Position numbers and translations under genes: made by a program | Notes under the pieces: generated by a model | Told to the model about the DNA's origin: nothing | The model's input: the letters and a program-made list of their open reading frames with translations, nothing else | Databases searched by the model: none | NCBI RefSeq assembly: GCF_018614585.1 | Contig: NZ_JAGGOI010000019.1 | Span: 90,804-154,803 of the forward strand | Source of the DNA: Streptomyces sp. ISL-1 | Lineage (GTDB): Bacteria > Actinomycetota > Actinomycetes > Streptomycetales > Streptomycetaceae | Direction: 5' to 3' | Length of the DNA: 64,000 bases | Shown: positions 7,565-15,981 of the stretch, one piece after another | How the letters are laid out: the number at the start of each line of letters is the position of its first letter | Numbering within the stretch: position 1 is the first letter of the stretch

Positions 7565-7786
7565 ATGCCGGTGCTGCCTGTGGTCGTGTACCCGACGTCG
7601 CCGACGGGTGGCCGACGGGTGCGCGTGGATGGAGAGATCGTCGGCTTGGCGTACAGCCTCGCGGATGTGGCCGAGCTCCTGCGCCGGGCCGGGATGGAGG
7701 GCATGGACGCCGATGACGTGGCGCGGTCGGAGCTGATCGAGTGGCGGGGCGGTGGCCCGCAGGTGTGGGCCGAGTCGCCGCCGTGA
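7565..7786 (+). CDS. Conserved small actinobacterial protein
   Basis: 73 residues from ATG 7565, preceded by GGGGG at good distance. The reading PVVVYPTSPTGGRRVRVDGE, a helical middle (ADVAELLRRAGME) and the WRGGGPQVW end match a small hypothetical family I know from streptomycete genomes. It has no signal peptide or membrane segment. Function unknown. The gene stands alone between the hydrolase and the exporter. Confidence 0.7.
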   Translation: MPVLPVVVYPTSPTGGRRVRVDGEIVGLAYSLADVAELLRRAGMEGMDADDVARSELIEWRGGGPQVWAESPP

Positions 7787-7864
7787 CACCCAGTTGTTCG
7801 CGGCGACCGGGCTGTCGGAGTCGCTGCGAGCCGCTTTCCTCGTTCAGGCAGGTCTTGGACGCTG

Positions 7865-9328
7865 TCAGCAGCGACGGGTCTGGTACGGCACGGGTGCGGG
7901 TACCGGTTCGGGCGGTGTCGGGCACCGGCTCAAGGCGACGAGGAAGGTCAGCACGATTCCGCCTGCCACGACGAAGAGCGCGGTGCTGATCCCGTCGGCG
8001 GTGGCGATTCGAAGCTGTTCACCGGAGAGGCCATCTAGGCCGGCAGTCGCTACCAGGACGAGGATGGCGAGGCCGACAGCTGCGCCCGCGCCCGATCCGG
8101 TGGAGGCAATGCCGGAGGCGATGCCTTGTTGTCGGTCGGAGATTCCGGTGGCGGCGGCGATGAACATGGTGGTGAAGACCACCCCGTCGCCGATGCTGAG
8201 CGCCACGAGGCCGGGGATGAGTTCGATGTATGTGCCGTTCGGTGAGATCGCGAGGCCGAGTCCGACTGCACCGAGCGCACCGATGGCGAGGGCCGCGGCC
8301 AACGTGCGCCTGAGACCGAACCGCGTCACGAGCTGGCCTGCGGTTGTCGAACCGGCCACCACCACTGCCGTGGGGATGAGGAAGCCGGCGCCGGTCTGCA
8401 AAGCGTCGTAGCCCAGGATCTCCTGGAAGTAAAGGGACAGGAAGTAGAGCACGGAGCCGAAGGTCGCCATGAACATGAACGCGATGACGGTGCCGGTGAT
8501 CAGGTTGGGGTTGGAGAGCAGTTGGGGCGGCATGAGCGGGTCGTCGCTGCGCCGCTCGATGATGAAGAAAGCCCCGATCAGCAGCAGGCCCGCCACGCCG
8601 CTGACCAGGATGCCCGGCGAAAGCCAGCCCAGTCCGGGGCCTTGCACGAGGGCGAAGACGACGAGTGTGACGCCGAGAGTGACGCTGAGCGCACCGGGGA
8701 GGTCGAACGTGCGGCCCTTTTCGCGTTCCCCGTCCCGGGGGATCAATACGAAGGCAAGCAGCAGCGCAGGGCCGGCCAGGGCGACGTTGACGAGGAAGAC
8801 CGCTTGCCAGCCGAACGCCTGCGTCAGAAGCCCGCCGAGCAGCACACCGATGACGAGTCCTGCCGCGCCTGACCCTCCCCAGATTCCCAATGCGCGGTTG
8901 CGGGCGCGGCCTTCGGCGAAGGTGGTGTTGATGAGCGCCAGGGTGGTGGGGAAGACGAGTGCTCCGCCGAGACCTTGGACCGCGCGGGCGACGAGGAGCA
9001 TTCCGGGGCTGGTCGCGAGTCCGCCCGCGAGTGCTGACCCGGCATAGAGTGCGAGGCCGGTGACCAGGATGCGGCGTCGTCCGAGCAGGTCGGCGGCACG
9101 CCCGCCGAACAGCAGGAAGCCGGCCGAGGCTACTGCATAGGCGCTGATGACCGACTGGAGCGTCTGCGCGGAATAGCCAAGGTCGTGTGCGATGTCGGGA
9201 AGTGCCACGACCACGATGTACTGGTCGAGCGAAACGATCAGCATGGCGAAGGACAGGAGCGCCAGCGTCGCCGTCTCACGGTTCCAACCGAGGCTGCCGG
9301 GCCCAGATGAAGTCTCTATGGGTCCCAC
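7865..9328 (-). CDS. MFS drug exporter, DHA2 (14-helix) type
   Basis: 487 residues, the usual DHA2 length, with 14 predicted membrane helices. The conserved LDQYIVVVALPDIAHDLG (motif D1-like) is at about 35-52, the motif A loop GGRAADLLGRRR at about 75-87 and motif C-like GGSGAAGLVIGVLLGG near 150. It should be a proton-driven exporter of hydrophobic compounds in the cytoplasmic membrane. The start is GTG 9326-9328 with AGGAG eight bases before it. No regulator is adjacent, so the substrate cannot be guessed from context. Confidence 0.9.
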   Translation of the reverse strand: MGPIETSSGPGSLGWNRETATLALLSFAMLIVSLDQYIVVVALPDIAHDLGYSAQTLQSVISAYAVASAGFLLFGGRAADLLGRRRILVTGLALYAGSALAGGLATSPGMLLVARAVQGLGGALVFPTTLALINTTFAEGRARNRALGIWGGSGAAGLVIGVLLGGLLTQAFGWQAVFLVNVALAGPALLLAFVLIPRDGEREKGRTFDLPGALSVTLGVTLVVFALVQGPGLGWLSPGILVSGVAGLLLIGAFFIIERRSDDPLMPPQLLSNPNLITGTVIAFMFMATFGSVLYFLSLYFQEILGYDALQTGAGFLIPTAVVVAGSTTAGQLVTRFGLRRTLAAALAIGALGAVGLGLAISPNGTYIELIPGLVALSIGDGVVFTTMFIAAATGISDRQQGIASGIASTGSGAGAAVGLAILVLVATAGLDGLSGEQLRIATADGISTALFVVAGGIVLTFLVALSRCPTPPEPVPAPVPYQTRRC

Positions 9329-9583
9329 GGCAGCACTCCTGATGATCGGTCAAGTCTGCGCTTACGGCCTGCCGGGAAAATCCGTCTGATCCGGGGCGGG
9401 CCGGCCTCGCCGAGCAGGACGGCTGCCAAGACCCTATACAGCTCGCCCTCACCAATCCCGTCAACGACCCACGCTCGTCAGACGGCGCTGACGCGCCCCG
9501 GTCTTCGAGGCCATCTCATTTGGCAGGTCTGCGAATAGCCGATCAGCGTGCAAACGATGCTGCGCCACGGCACGATCAGGGTT

Positions 9584-9793
9584 ATGTGGTTCTTCCTGGT
9601 GCCTCTCATATCGGTACTCGCGCTCGCCTCGTGGATCGACTGGAGAGCACGACGGCGCAGGAGTCGCATTCGCGGCGGAACAGCCATGTGGCGGGATGTG
9701 CGAGATGCCCGCCGCGATGCGCGCGCTTGGGAGGCGGGATCTCTGGGACACAGCGGCGAAGACACGTCATCTATGAAGAAACGGGAACCGTGA
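9584..9793 (+). CDS. Small membrane-anchored protein
   Basis: 69 residues starting at ATG 9584 (MWFFLVPLISVLALASW), one N-terminal membrane helix followed by RARRRRSRIRG and a charged Arg/Asp/Glu tail. Streptomycetes carry many proteins of this form (N-terminal helix, WRARRR, then a soluble charged tail). An upstream start at 9548 is open but lacks the family N-terminus. Function unknown. Confidence 0.6.
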   Translation: MWFFLVPLISVLALASWIDWRARRRRSRIRGGTAMWRDVRDARRDARAWEAGSLGHSGEDTSSMKKREP

Positions 9794-9794
9794 C

Positions 9795-10091
9795 TCGAGC
9801 TGCCGTCGACGTCGAGCGAGAGAATGCGGGCCAGTTGCGCCCGCACCGCGCTCGTACCGTCCGTTTCCGCAGATGCCCAGTCCGCTCCGTTCTTGCCTGG
9901 AATCCCGGTGTGCACGGTGACATTCGCCTGTACGCGCCCTCCGGGCCCTGCGCCTGCTCTACCTCCGCGCTCACCGTCGAGTGGCCGTCGTCGGCGGGAA
10001 GGGCCAGGCGCAGCAGCCTGCCGTCTGAGGCGTCGCGGTACCCGGCGGGTGTAAAGCCCTCCAGGAGCCGCATGCTCTTCGCAAGTGACAT
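9795..10091 (-). pseudogene. N-terminal fragment of a DNA-3-methyladenine glycosylase (AlkA-like)
   Basis: From ATG 10089-10091 the minus strand reads MRLLEGFTPAGYRD, then DGRLLRLALPADDGHSTVSA, which resembles the N-terminal domain of AlkA-type glycosylases in streptomycetes. At about 9935 the match moves to another frame (NVTVHTGIPGKNGADWASAE, then VRAQLARILSLDVDG) and stops near 9795, before the helix-hairpin-helix catalytic domain. So the gene has one frameshift and has lost about two thirds of its length. The part downstream of 9795 is unrelated. Confidence 0.65.
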
Positions 10092-10121
10092 CGCGCGGGG
10101 TGATGTCGATGGCGGTCATGG

Positions 10122-10493
10122 TCAGTTGTCGTGCGTAGTGATGGCGTAGCCCTCAGGGCCGACGAACGTGAACATCCTGCCGAACGGACCATCCTCGGGT
10201 GCCTTGACGATGGGGATCCCGGCGGCGTGGAGCCTGTCGTGCAGAGCCTGCGCGTCAGTGGTCCGGAACCACAGGGCGACCCCGAGGCCGGGGCGCTCGA
10301 CGGCGTCGAGATCCACTCCCGGCAGCGGCTCGCGGACAGCGAAGGGAACTGGACCGGTGGCGAACACCACGGCGCCGGGCGGCGAGGCAGGCGCCCGGCG
10401 CAGCCCGAGATACGCCTCGTAGAAGGTGGCAGCCGCTTCGACGTCGCGCACCTGCAGAGCGATGAAGTCCGGCCCGCTGACGGTGACAGTCAT
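10122..10493 (-). CDS. VOC-family (glyoxalase/dioxygenase-fold) protein
   Basis: 123 residues from ATG 10491-10493 with AGGAG six bases before it. The fold signature is clear: FIALQVRDVEAAATFYEAYL at the start, a second half beginning LGVALWFRTTDAQALHDRL, and the end FVGPEGYAITTHD. Members bind a metal and act on small molecules or sequester antibiotics. The gene is divergent from a MarR regulator, and two nearly identical palindromes lie between them, so it is very probably repressed by that MarR and induced by an unknown compound. Confidence 0.88.
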   Translation of the reverse strand: MTVTVSGPDFIALQVRDVEAAATFYEAYLGLRRAPASPPGAVVFATGPVPFAVREPLPGVDLDAVERPGLGVALWFRTTDAQALHDRLHAAGIPIVKAPEDGPFGRMFTFVGPEGYAITTHDN

Positions 10494-10515
10494 GAGTACT
10501 CCTCGATCAGGCTCC

Positions 10516-10533
10516 ATGTCAGGACTTTGACAT
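10516..10533. promoter_or_regulatory. MarR operator, VOC-gene side
   Basis: ATGTCAGGACTTTGACAT, an imperfect palindrome with ATGTCA/TGACAT ends, 23 bp upstream of the VOC start. Its reverse complement differs from the second site at 10563 by one base. Confidence 0.8.
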
Positions 10534-10562
10534 AAGCGGAAGTTAGACGGGGCCGCGCTTAC

Positions 10563-10580
10563 ATGTCAAACTCCTGACAT
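10563..10580. promoter_or_regulatory. MarR operator overlapping the MarR start codon
   Basis: ATGTCAAACTCCTGACAT. The last two bases are the first two of the marR start codon (ATG 10579), so the bound regulator would block its own transcription. Spacing between the two sites' centres is 47 bp. Confidence 0.8.
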
Positions 10581-11037
10581 GCGTGATGGGACTCCCTCCA
10601 GCCAGGCCCCGGCCGCCGACGTGACCGAGCGCCTGGGATACCGCCTCAAGCGCACCGCCGCGGCCCTGCGCGGCGCGATGGACAGAGCACTGCGTGAGTA
10701 CGGCCTGACGGTGCCGCAGTACGCCTGCCTCGAACTCCTCGACCAGCGCCCCGGTCTGTCCAACGCCGAGCTGGCCCGCGGCACCTTCGTCACGCGGCAG
10801 TCCATGAACGTCGTCCTGCGCGGACTGCAGGACGCCGGCCTCATCACCCGGCCGGCCACCACCGACCGCGGTCGCGCTCTGCCCGCCCACCTCACCGAGG
10901 AGGGCCACCGTCGCCTCGCGGCGGCACGCTCCGCCGTCTACGCCATCGACCAGCGCATGACCGACGCAGTCCCGGAGCGACGTCTCGCCGAGCTCCTCGC
11001 CGACCTCGACCGCATGGCGGCGGCACTCGACGGGTGA
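10579..11037 (+). CDS. MarR-family transcriptional regulator
   Basis: 152 residues, typical MarR length. The winged helix spans about 48-115: LTVPQYACLELLDQRPGLSN, recognition helix TRQSMNVVLRGLQDAGLI and wing RGRALPAHLTEEG. The N- and C-terminal helices would form the dimer interface. It is divergent from the VOC gene and sits on top of its own operator, which indicates autorepression together with repression of the VOC gene. The leader before ATG is very short, so a nearly leaderless mRNA is possible. The ligand is unknown. Confidence 0.92.
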   Translation: MRDGTPSSQAPAADVTERLGYRLKRTAAALRGAMDRALREYGLTVPQYACLELLDQRPGLSNAELARGTFVTRQSMNVVLRGLQDAGLITRPATTDRGRALPAHLTEEGHRRLAAARSAVYAIDQRMTDAVPERRLAELLADLDRMAAALDG

Positions 11038-11048
11038 GAACGGGTGCG

Positions 11049-11354
11049 TCAAGGCCGTTTCGTTCGGATCATCGTTCGGATCATCGTGCGGACCAGCGGA
11101 AGATGCGATGGGATCCCGCGCGCTTCCGGCGCAGCGGAGCAGCGCGTCAGCAGCACGTCGAGGACGGCCAGGGCCTGCCCGGTCAAGTGCTCTGTCAGGC
11201 ACCCCCGATCGAACTCCTTGAACCGGGTGAGCGACTGGGCAGAAGCAGTTCCGTTCCAGACGACGTAGGAAGCGCCGCTGCACAGGGCAGTTGGGGCGGC
11301 GACGGACGCCTCGTCGTCACCGGCAAGCAGCCGCGCCGGCAGATCCCGTTCCAC
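11049..11354 (-). CDS. Doubtful hypothetical ORF
   Basis: 101 codons from a GTG at 11352-11354, with an in-frame stop not far upstream. The middle (SGASYVVWNGTASAQSLTRF, then EHLTGQALAVLDVLL) is protein-like but the C-terminus is a run of RTMIRTMIRT encoded by a CGGATCATC-type direct repeat at 11068-11091. It could be a remnant. No family recognised. Confidence 0.25.
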   Translation of the reverse strand: MERDLPARLLAGDDEASVAAPTALCSGASYVVWNGTASAQSLTRFKEFDRGCLTEHLTGQALAVLDVLLTRCSAAPEARGIPSHLPLVRTMIRTMIRTKRP

Positions 11355-11396
11355 AGCCGCCCGCCGAGGATCCCGCTGTACGGCAGCGGCGTACCG

Positions 11397-12641
11397 CTAT
11401 GCCGTCCGACTCCCCGGCCGTAGCTCCGGCGTCGGTGCGCCGTCGGCGTCGGTGTCGGTGTCGTGGGGGAAGGCGTCCATATGGATGATCTTCTTGAGCT
11501 GGTGGGCCGGCTTGAGTTTGGGCGAGCGCTGGATCACCACCATGGCTGCGTCGTCGCCCAGGCGCCCGCCGACGTGGGCGATGAGGTCGTCACGGATGTG
11601 GTGCAGCAGCGCTTCGGGACCACTGCCGGTCCATTGAGCGACGCGTTCCACGAGCGGATAGAAGGACCCGTCGGGAGCTCGGGCTTCGATCACGCCGTCG
11701 GTGTAGAGCAGGAGCGTGTCGTCGTCCTCGAAGGTGAACGCGTCGAGAGTGAAGCCGGCCCTGGGCAGATCGCAGATGCCCAGCGGAGGTTGGGGATGGG
11801 AGTGCAGGACGCTCACGCTGTCCTTGTGCAGCAGCAGGGGCGGGGGGTGTCCGCAAATCGTCATCTCCGTCAGGGGGTCCTCGTCGGGGATGTCGAGCAT
11901 CACGGCGGTGATGAAGTGCTCGTGAACCTCATCTGCCTCGGAGCGAGGGGGGTGCTCGACATGCTCGGCCAGGTGCCTGCAGATGCTGTCTTCCAGGGTG
12001 GCGGCGAGTTCGAGAAGGGTGGCGCACCGGTATGCGGCTTCCCGGAAGGCGCCCATCAGTACAGAGGCGTCACTGATGGAGCTCAGGCCTTTGCCCCGGA
12101 CGTCACCGATGATCAGACGGGCGCCGTTCGTGGTGCGCGTCGCCGCGTACAGGTCTCCGCCGATCTGCGCCTCGTCCTCGGCGGCCAGGTACAAGGAGGC
12201 GATCCGCAAGGGGCCCATCCGGTGGGGCAGCGGCCGCAGCACCACCCGTTGTGTGGCTTCGGACACCGACCGCACCTGGTCCAGCTCGCGGACCCGGCGC
12301 TCGCGCGTGCGGCAGAAGTACACGAGGAGAACCGAGATCACCGCCAGGGCAGCGATCTGCACCTGGTGGTTCGCCGAGAACAGCTCGTCGCGGTCACGCA
12401 GAGTCGCGATGATCGCCTGGGCCGCCACGGCCAGGGCGCCGACCAGTCCGGTCAGCCACGGGCCGGCGAACGAAGCGGTGATCGCGGGGGCTGCGACCAG
12501 CAAAGGCCCGAGGTGAATGTACGGCGGGGCCAGGACGTCCACGAGCGTGATCGCGACGATGAACGCGAGGGGAATCACCAACAGTGCGTGGCTCGGTTGC
12601 CATGGCTGCCACAGATCCGCAAGGCGCCGCCGGAGGCCCAT
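11397..12641 (-). CDS. Membrane-bound PP2C-type (SpoIIE) serine phosphatase
   Basis: 414 residues from ATG 12639-12641. Four to five hydrophobic helices fill about residues 18-135, followed by a linker helix with RTRERRVRELDQVRSV. The SpoIIE phosphatase domain covers about 165-385 with the metal motifs IGGDLYAATRT, LIIGDVRGKGLSS, DDTLLLYTDGV and GRLGDDAAMVVIQR. Such proteins dephosphorylate anti-sigma antagonist proteins in sigma-factor switching and respond to membrane or stress cues. AGGAGG is only one base from the ATG, which is unusually close. No anti-sigma or antagonist gene is adjacent. Confidence 0.88.
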   Translation of the reverse strand: MGLRRRLADLWQPWQPSHALLVIPLAFIVAITLVDVLAPPYIHLGPLLVAAPAITASFAGPWLTGLVGALAVAAQAIIATLRDRDELFSANHQVQIAALAVISVLLVYFCRTRERRVRELDQVRSVSEATQRVVLRPLPHRMGPLRIASLYLAAEDEAQIGGDLYAATRTTNGARLIIGDVRGKGLSSISDASVLMGAFREAAYRCATLLELAATLEDSICRHLAEHVEHPPRSEADEVHEHFITAVMLDIPDEDPLTEMTICGHPPPLLLHKDSVSVLHSHPQPPLGICDLPRAGFTLDAFTFEDDDTLLLYTDGVIEARAPDGSFYPLVERVAQWTGSGPEALLHHIRDDLIAHVGGRLGDDAAMVVIQRSPKLKPAHQLKKIIHMDAFPHDTDTDADGAPTPELRPGSRTA

Positions 12642-13036
12642 ACCTCCTACTGTGCACCCTCCGCGGATCCCGCAGCGGCGCTGACGGGAAGTGGATGTGC
12701 GGCCGCAGCGGCCATCTTGGATCGCTTTGGTGAGAAGCGGCCATGTTGTGAGCGAGCGGTGACCGAAGGGGCGGCAGGCGCCGTGGTTCTCGCTGACATC
12801 AACGCCTACGCCACGGGGAGCGCACGTCGTCGCCCGTCCGCGGCCACAAGGGGGCGAAAGAACCAGGCCGGGGGTGGGGACGGACGGCTCCACGGCCTTA
12901 CCCACACTCGCCGATTCGGGTTCCGCGTCGACCAAGACCGAGGGGCACATGAGTTCGCCGATGCTTTCAACCCGTGCGCGCCGACGCCGGCCGATGCCGG
13001 ATGGCCGTCCGGGCGGCAGTGGGGCCCGTCAGTTGG
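12642..13036. other. Gap without a recognisable gene
   Basis: 395 bp between two minus-strand genes. The phosphatase frame runs open through most of it, but the reading is Arg/Gly/Cys-rich and has no family match or ribosome site, so it was not taken as an N-terminal extension. No repeats or hairpins stand out. Confidence 0.5.
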
Positions 13037-13966
13037 TCAGCGGGGGTAGACGCGTGCGGCGGCAATGGGGCGTTCGGCCGCGGTGTGGGCCGTGGATGAG
13101 TTGACGTCCCATCGGTAGCCGGCGAAGAGCTTGGTGGTCGCGTCCGCGTAGAACACGATGTGGCCGTAGCCGGCACCGTTGTGCTCGGTCCACTCCGGGG
13201 TCGCGCCCACGTGCTCTTCGATACGGGTGTCCGGGAAGGCGCGGTAGATCGCCTCGGCGGAATCGGAGGCGGCCGGATTGCCGTGCGGATTGCTGGTGCA
13301 GTCGACGATCTCGAAGACGTACGGGACGACATTGCTGCCCACCTGGCTGTCCACGGAGGACGCCCAGGTTCCCTTGCGCTCCTTCACCATCACGATGTGA
13401 CCGGTGTACGGCTCCGTGGTGTTCTCGGAGTCGTAGTCGAAGGCCACAAGATCGCCCGGGCGCAGGTTGACCGGCTTGGTGACGCCGGTGAAGTGCGGGA
13501 TCTCCGCCGCGTCGGCGAAGCCCGTACGGAACTTCTCCGCGGTGGGGAAGAGCTTGCCGTCCTCGGTGTGGAAGTACTGGCTGAAGTACTCCTTCGTCGC
13601 CCATCCGTACGCCGAGTTCGCGCCGTACGTGCGCTCGAGGACCATCGTCAGGAACGACGAGCACTGTGCGAGTACGGAGAACTGCTCGGGGTGTCCGGCC
13701 GCGCCCCACTTGGCCGACGAGCTCTCGTCCGGGAACTCACCTGCCGTCTTGTAGCGGTTCACCTGCGCCTGCTCGCTCCACGGGAGCGTCCGCAGGTAAT
13801 CCACCAGCATTTCTGCCTCAACCTGGTGCGGCGGCCTGGCCCATTGCGGGTCCGGCGGCGGAACCTCTGCCGCTGCGGCCCGGCTCGTGGCGGCCGTGGC
13901 GGTGATGAGCGCTGCTCCGGCCGTACCGGCAAGGAGCCCTCGGCGGCTGAGACGGTGGTGAGACAT
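13037..13966 (-). CDS. Tat-exported amidase-like protein (CHAP/NlpC-type fold suspected)
   Basis: 309 residues. The N-terminus has a twin-arginine signal (SRRGLLAG, then a hydrophobic stretch ending in AAAA near residue 33). The mature part contains QCSSFLTMVLERTYG (a Cys at the start of a helix) and later GDLVAFDYD and TGHIVMVKE. That is the Cys/His spacing of NlpC/P60 and CHAP peptidoglycan hydrolases. A second HIVFYAD motif occurs near the end. I infer a secreted wall or peptide hydrolase; the exact subfamily is not certain. It has no operon partner. Confidence 0.65.
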   Translation of the reverse strand: MSHHRLSRRGLLAGTAGAALITATAATSRAAAAEVPPPDPQWARPPHQVEAEMLVDYLRTLPWSEQAQVNRYKTAGEFPDESSSAKWGAAGHPEQFSVLAQCSSFLTMVLERTYGANSAYGWATKEYFSQYFHTEDGKLFPTAEKFRTGFADAAEIPHFTGVTKPVNLRPGDLVAFDYDSENTTEPYTGHIVMVKERKGTWASSVDSQVGSNVVPYVFEIVDCTSNPHGNPAASDSAEAIYRAFPDTRIEEHVGATPEWTEHNGAGYGHIVFYADATTKLFAGYRWDVNSSTAHTAAERPIAAARVYPR

Positions 13967-14234
13967 GCCTGATCCCCCAGCGGTATTGAATGATCATATA
14001 TCGCGGCGGATCCTACGGCCTCGCGTTGGGCCGGTGGCCTGGGGGACAAGCGGGCCGGCGGTTCTGAACCGCTCGCTCCGACCTCGCCTGCCGGCGCAGG
14101 AACATCAGGGTTGTCAGGGATGTGCCGAGGGCTTGTGCGTCGGACTGTGGAAGTGGGTCGATGGCCTTCAGACTCACCGGAACCACACTCCCGGCCCTCC
14201 TGCCGCAGCCGCGCGGGGGTGCCACTCGCGAGAA

Positions 14235-14261
14235 GACCCCCAGCCGAGCAGGCTGGGGGTC
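14235..14261. terminator. Hairpin in the gap at 14.2 kb
   Basis: GACCCCCAGCC and GGCTGGGGGTC, 11-bp perfect arms with a 5-nt loop. It resembles the hairpin at 490-523 and is preceded by GTGCCACTCGCG, a half copy of the 21-bp motif. No gene reads into it clearly, so it may be another scar. Confidence 0.55.
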
Positions 14262-14300
14262 ATTGCCGTTCGCATCCGACATCCACGACCCCGGATCCGC

Positions 14301-14346
14301 CTCGCGCAGCAGGCCTAGATCATCTCGCGCAGCAGGCGTAGATCAT
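14301..14346. repeat. Tandem duplication of a 23-bp unit
   Basis: CTCGCGCAGCAGG(C/G-variable)TAGATCAT occurs twice directly head to tail (14301-14323, 14324-14346) with one mismatch. It lies in the 480-bp gap 13967-14446, which otherwise shows only the hairpin at 14235. Confidence 0.85.
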
Positions 14347-14446
14347 CAGGTCACGGCTTCGGCGTACGGGTGCCGCAGCCGGTGTCTCCCGCCCCCGCCG
14401 GAACGGCGGCTGGATGGTGCGGAAGGAGCCGTGGCCGGGCCTGTGG

Positions 14447-14872
14447 TCAGGACAGGGCGGAGGTGAGCGTGATCGTCGTGCCCGTGAGGGCCTGGCTCAC
14501 CGGGCAGTTGACCTTGGCGTCCTCGGCCGCCGCCTTGAAGCCGGCCTCGTCGACACCTGGCACCTGGCCCTGCACCGTGAGGTGAATGCCGGTGATGCCG
14601 GTGCCCGGCTGGAAGGTGACCGCGGCCGTCGTCGTGAGCAGCGTCGGTGGGTTTCCGGCCTTGGTGAGAATGTTCGCCAGAGCCATCGAGAAGCAGCTGG
14701 AGTGGGCGGCGGCGATCAGCTCCTCGGGGCTGGTCTTCCCGCGAGGCTCCTCCGCGCGAGAAGCCCAGGTCACGGGGAAGTGGCCGACTCCCGAGGAGTC
14801 GAGCGTGACCTCCCCGAAGCCCTTGATCAGTTCGCCTTCCCACTCGGTGTGAGCGTTGCGCGTGGTGGCCAC
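14447..14872 (-). CDS. OsmC-family peroxiredoxin
   Basis: 141 residues from GTG 14870-14872, with GGAGGG seven bases before it. The two redox cysteines sit in their family contexts, C61 in AAHSSCFSMAL and C124 in VNCPVSQAL, and the N-terminal WEGELIKGFGEV strand is typical. OsmC/Ohr proteins reduce organic hydroperoxides with thiol reductants in the cytoplasm. The DSSGVGHFPVTWASRAEE segment places it with the OsmC branch rather than Ohr. It is a single gene with no visible OhrR-type regulator. Confidence 0.9.
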   Translation of the reverse strand: MATTRNAHTEWEGELIKGFGEVTLDSSGVGHFPVTWASRAEEPRGKTSPEELIAAAHSSCFSMALANILTKAGNPPTLLTTTAAVTFQPGTGITGIHLTVQGQVPGVDEAGFKAAAEDAKVNCPVSQALTGTTITLTSALS

Positions 14873-15384
14873 GATGAATCCCTCCTGTGTGCGGATGACA
14901 TCTCCCCGATCGTCCGCCCCACGACGGCCGGACCGGGATTGCGACGCGCCGTACCGCACGACTCGCCGGTCCGTCTGTCCGCGAGGGGCGTCGTCGCCGG
15001 ACCGGGTCGATCCATTCGCGATCGTGGGGCCAGCACACCCTGCCGCGGGCCTGACAGCTGCGCCGGGGGACGAGCCCGGGGGCCCGGACCCGCGATCGAA
15101 TCCGGCAACCGGCCGACAGGGCTGCCGTCCGGGTGGCGCTGCCGGTAGGGGTGAGCGGATACAGCCGTGGTCCCGGGACAGAGGATCGGTCGCGATCACC
15201 GATTCCGCTGATCGAAAACGTGACACAGAAGGCGGACACCACGTCGGGCGGCATAGCCTTGGTGGTATTGCCTCGCTTGCCCCGGCCCCGTGCCGCTGGG
15301 CGGCATCCGGCGGCGACTGCGGCAACCAGTGCCTACCCGTGTCGAGCGGGTGGCCGGTGAGCAACGCCGACGAGAGGACAAGCC
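14873..15384. other. Gap without a recognisable gene
   Basis: 512 bp between the divergent OsmC and SseB genes. It should hold both promoters. Open frames cross it on both strands but show no family match; no strong palindrome was seen. Confidence 0.5.
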
Positions 15385-15882
15385 ATGAGTACCTCGACTC
15401 CCGACGAACACGGGCCCCCGACCGAGGCGCCTTCCCTCAACGGAACCAAGTCCGCAGCGGACGCGGCGCAGACCCAGGCCGCCCTGATCGATCTCGCGAA
15501 CAGCGTGGCCCTGTTGCCGCAGGCACCGCCGATCGAGGGTGAGGAGGAGCACCCCGAGGGCGCCATCGCCCTGCCGGTGATCGAACAGGACGGCAATCGA
15601 TACATCCCCGTCTTCACGACCGAGGAGGCGCTGCTGGCGGCCGGGGGAGACCCCGAAACCGCGCTGAGCATCCCCGTCGTCGAGCTGGCCGCGAATTGGC
15701 CGGCGGACGACCTGTGGCTGGCGGTCGACCCGTCGACGGACGAGGGCCTCGCCCTTCCCCCCGACCTGGTGCGGGCGCTGCCCGTCGTCAGCCAGAGCGC
15801 CGCAGGCCAGGCCGGTGAGTCGGGCCCGGCCGGTGGGGAGGGAGGTGGCGGCGGAGGGCCCGGCCAGACCCCGACCGGATGA
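15385..15882 (+). CDS. SseB-family protein
   Basis: 165 residues from ATG 15385, with AGAGGA upstream. The SseB N-terminal domain covers about 45-130: ALPVIEQDGNRYIPVFTTEE, then AAGGDPETALSIPVVELA and LWLAVDPSTDEGLALPPDLV. The C-terminal 35 residues are a Gly/Pro-rich flexible tail. SseB proteins are small cytosolic proteins of unclear role; in enterobacteria one member enhances serine sensitivity. The gene is convergent with the inhibitor gene at 15982 and shares the terminator at 15912. Confidence 0.88.
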   Translation: MSTSTPDEHGPPTEAPSLNGTKSAADAAQTQAALIDLANSVALLPQAPPIEGEEEHPEGAIALPVIEQDGNRYIPVFTTEEALLAAGGDPETALSIPVVELAANWPADDLWLAVDPSTDEGLALPPDLVRALPVVSQSAAGQAGESGPAGGEGGGGGGPGQTPTG

Positions 15883-15911
15883 CCGCCGCTCCGGCAGCAG
15901 TCGGGTGCGGG

Positions 15912-15951
15912 GGCCCGGTCCTGGGCGGCGTCCGCACGCCGGGACCGGGCC
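15912..15951. terminator. Bidirectional terminator between convergent genes
   Basis: GGCCCGGTCC and GGACCGGGCC, perfect 10-bp arms, with an inner GGCGT/ACGCC stem in the loop. It lies 30 bp beyond the SseB stop and 31 bp beyond the stop of the minus-strand gene ending at 15982. Confidence 0.75.
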
Positions 15952-15981
15952 GGGCTCATCGCAGAACTCAGCGAGCCTCAC

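Noticed and set aside
9478..10119. 213-codon minus-strand ORF 9478-10119 as a gene
   Set aside because: Only its middle is family-like (AlkA N-domain, second half); the ends are shadows of the small membrane protein gene and of the first AlkA frame.
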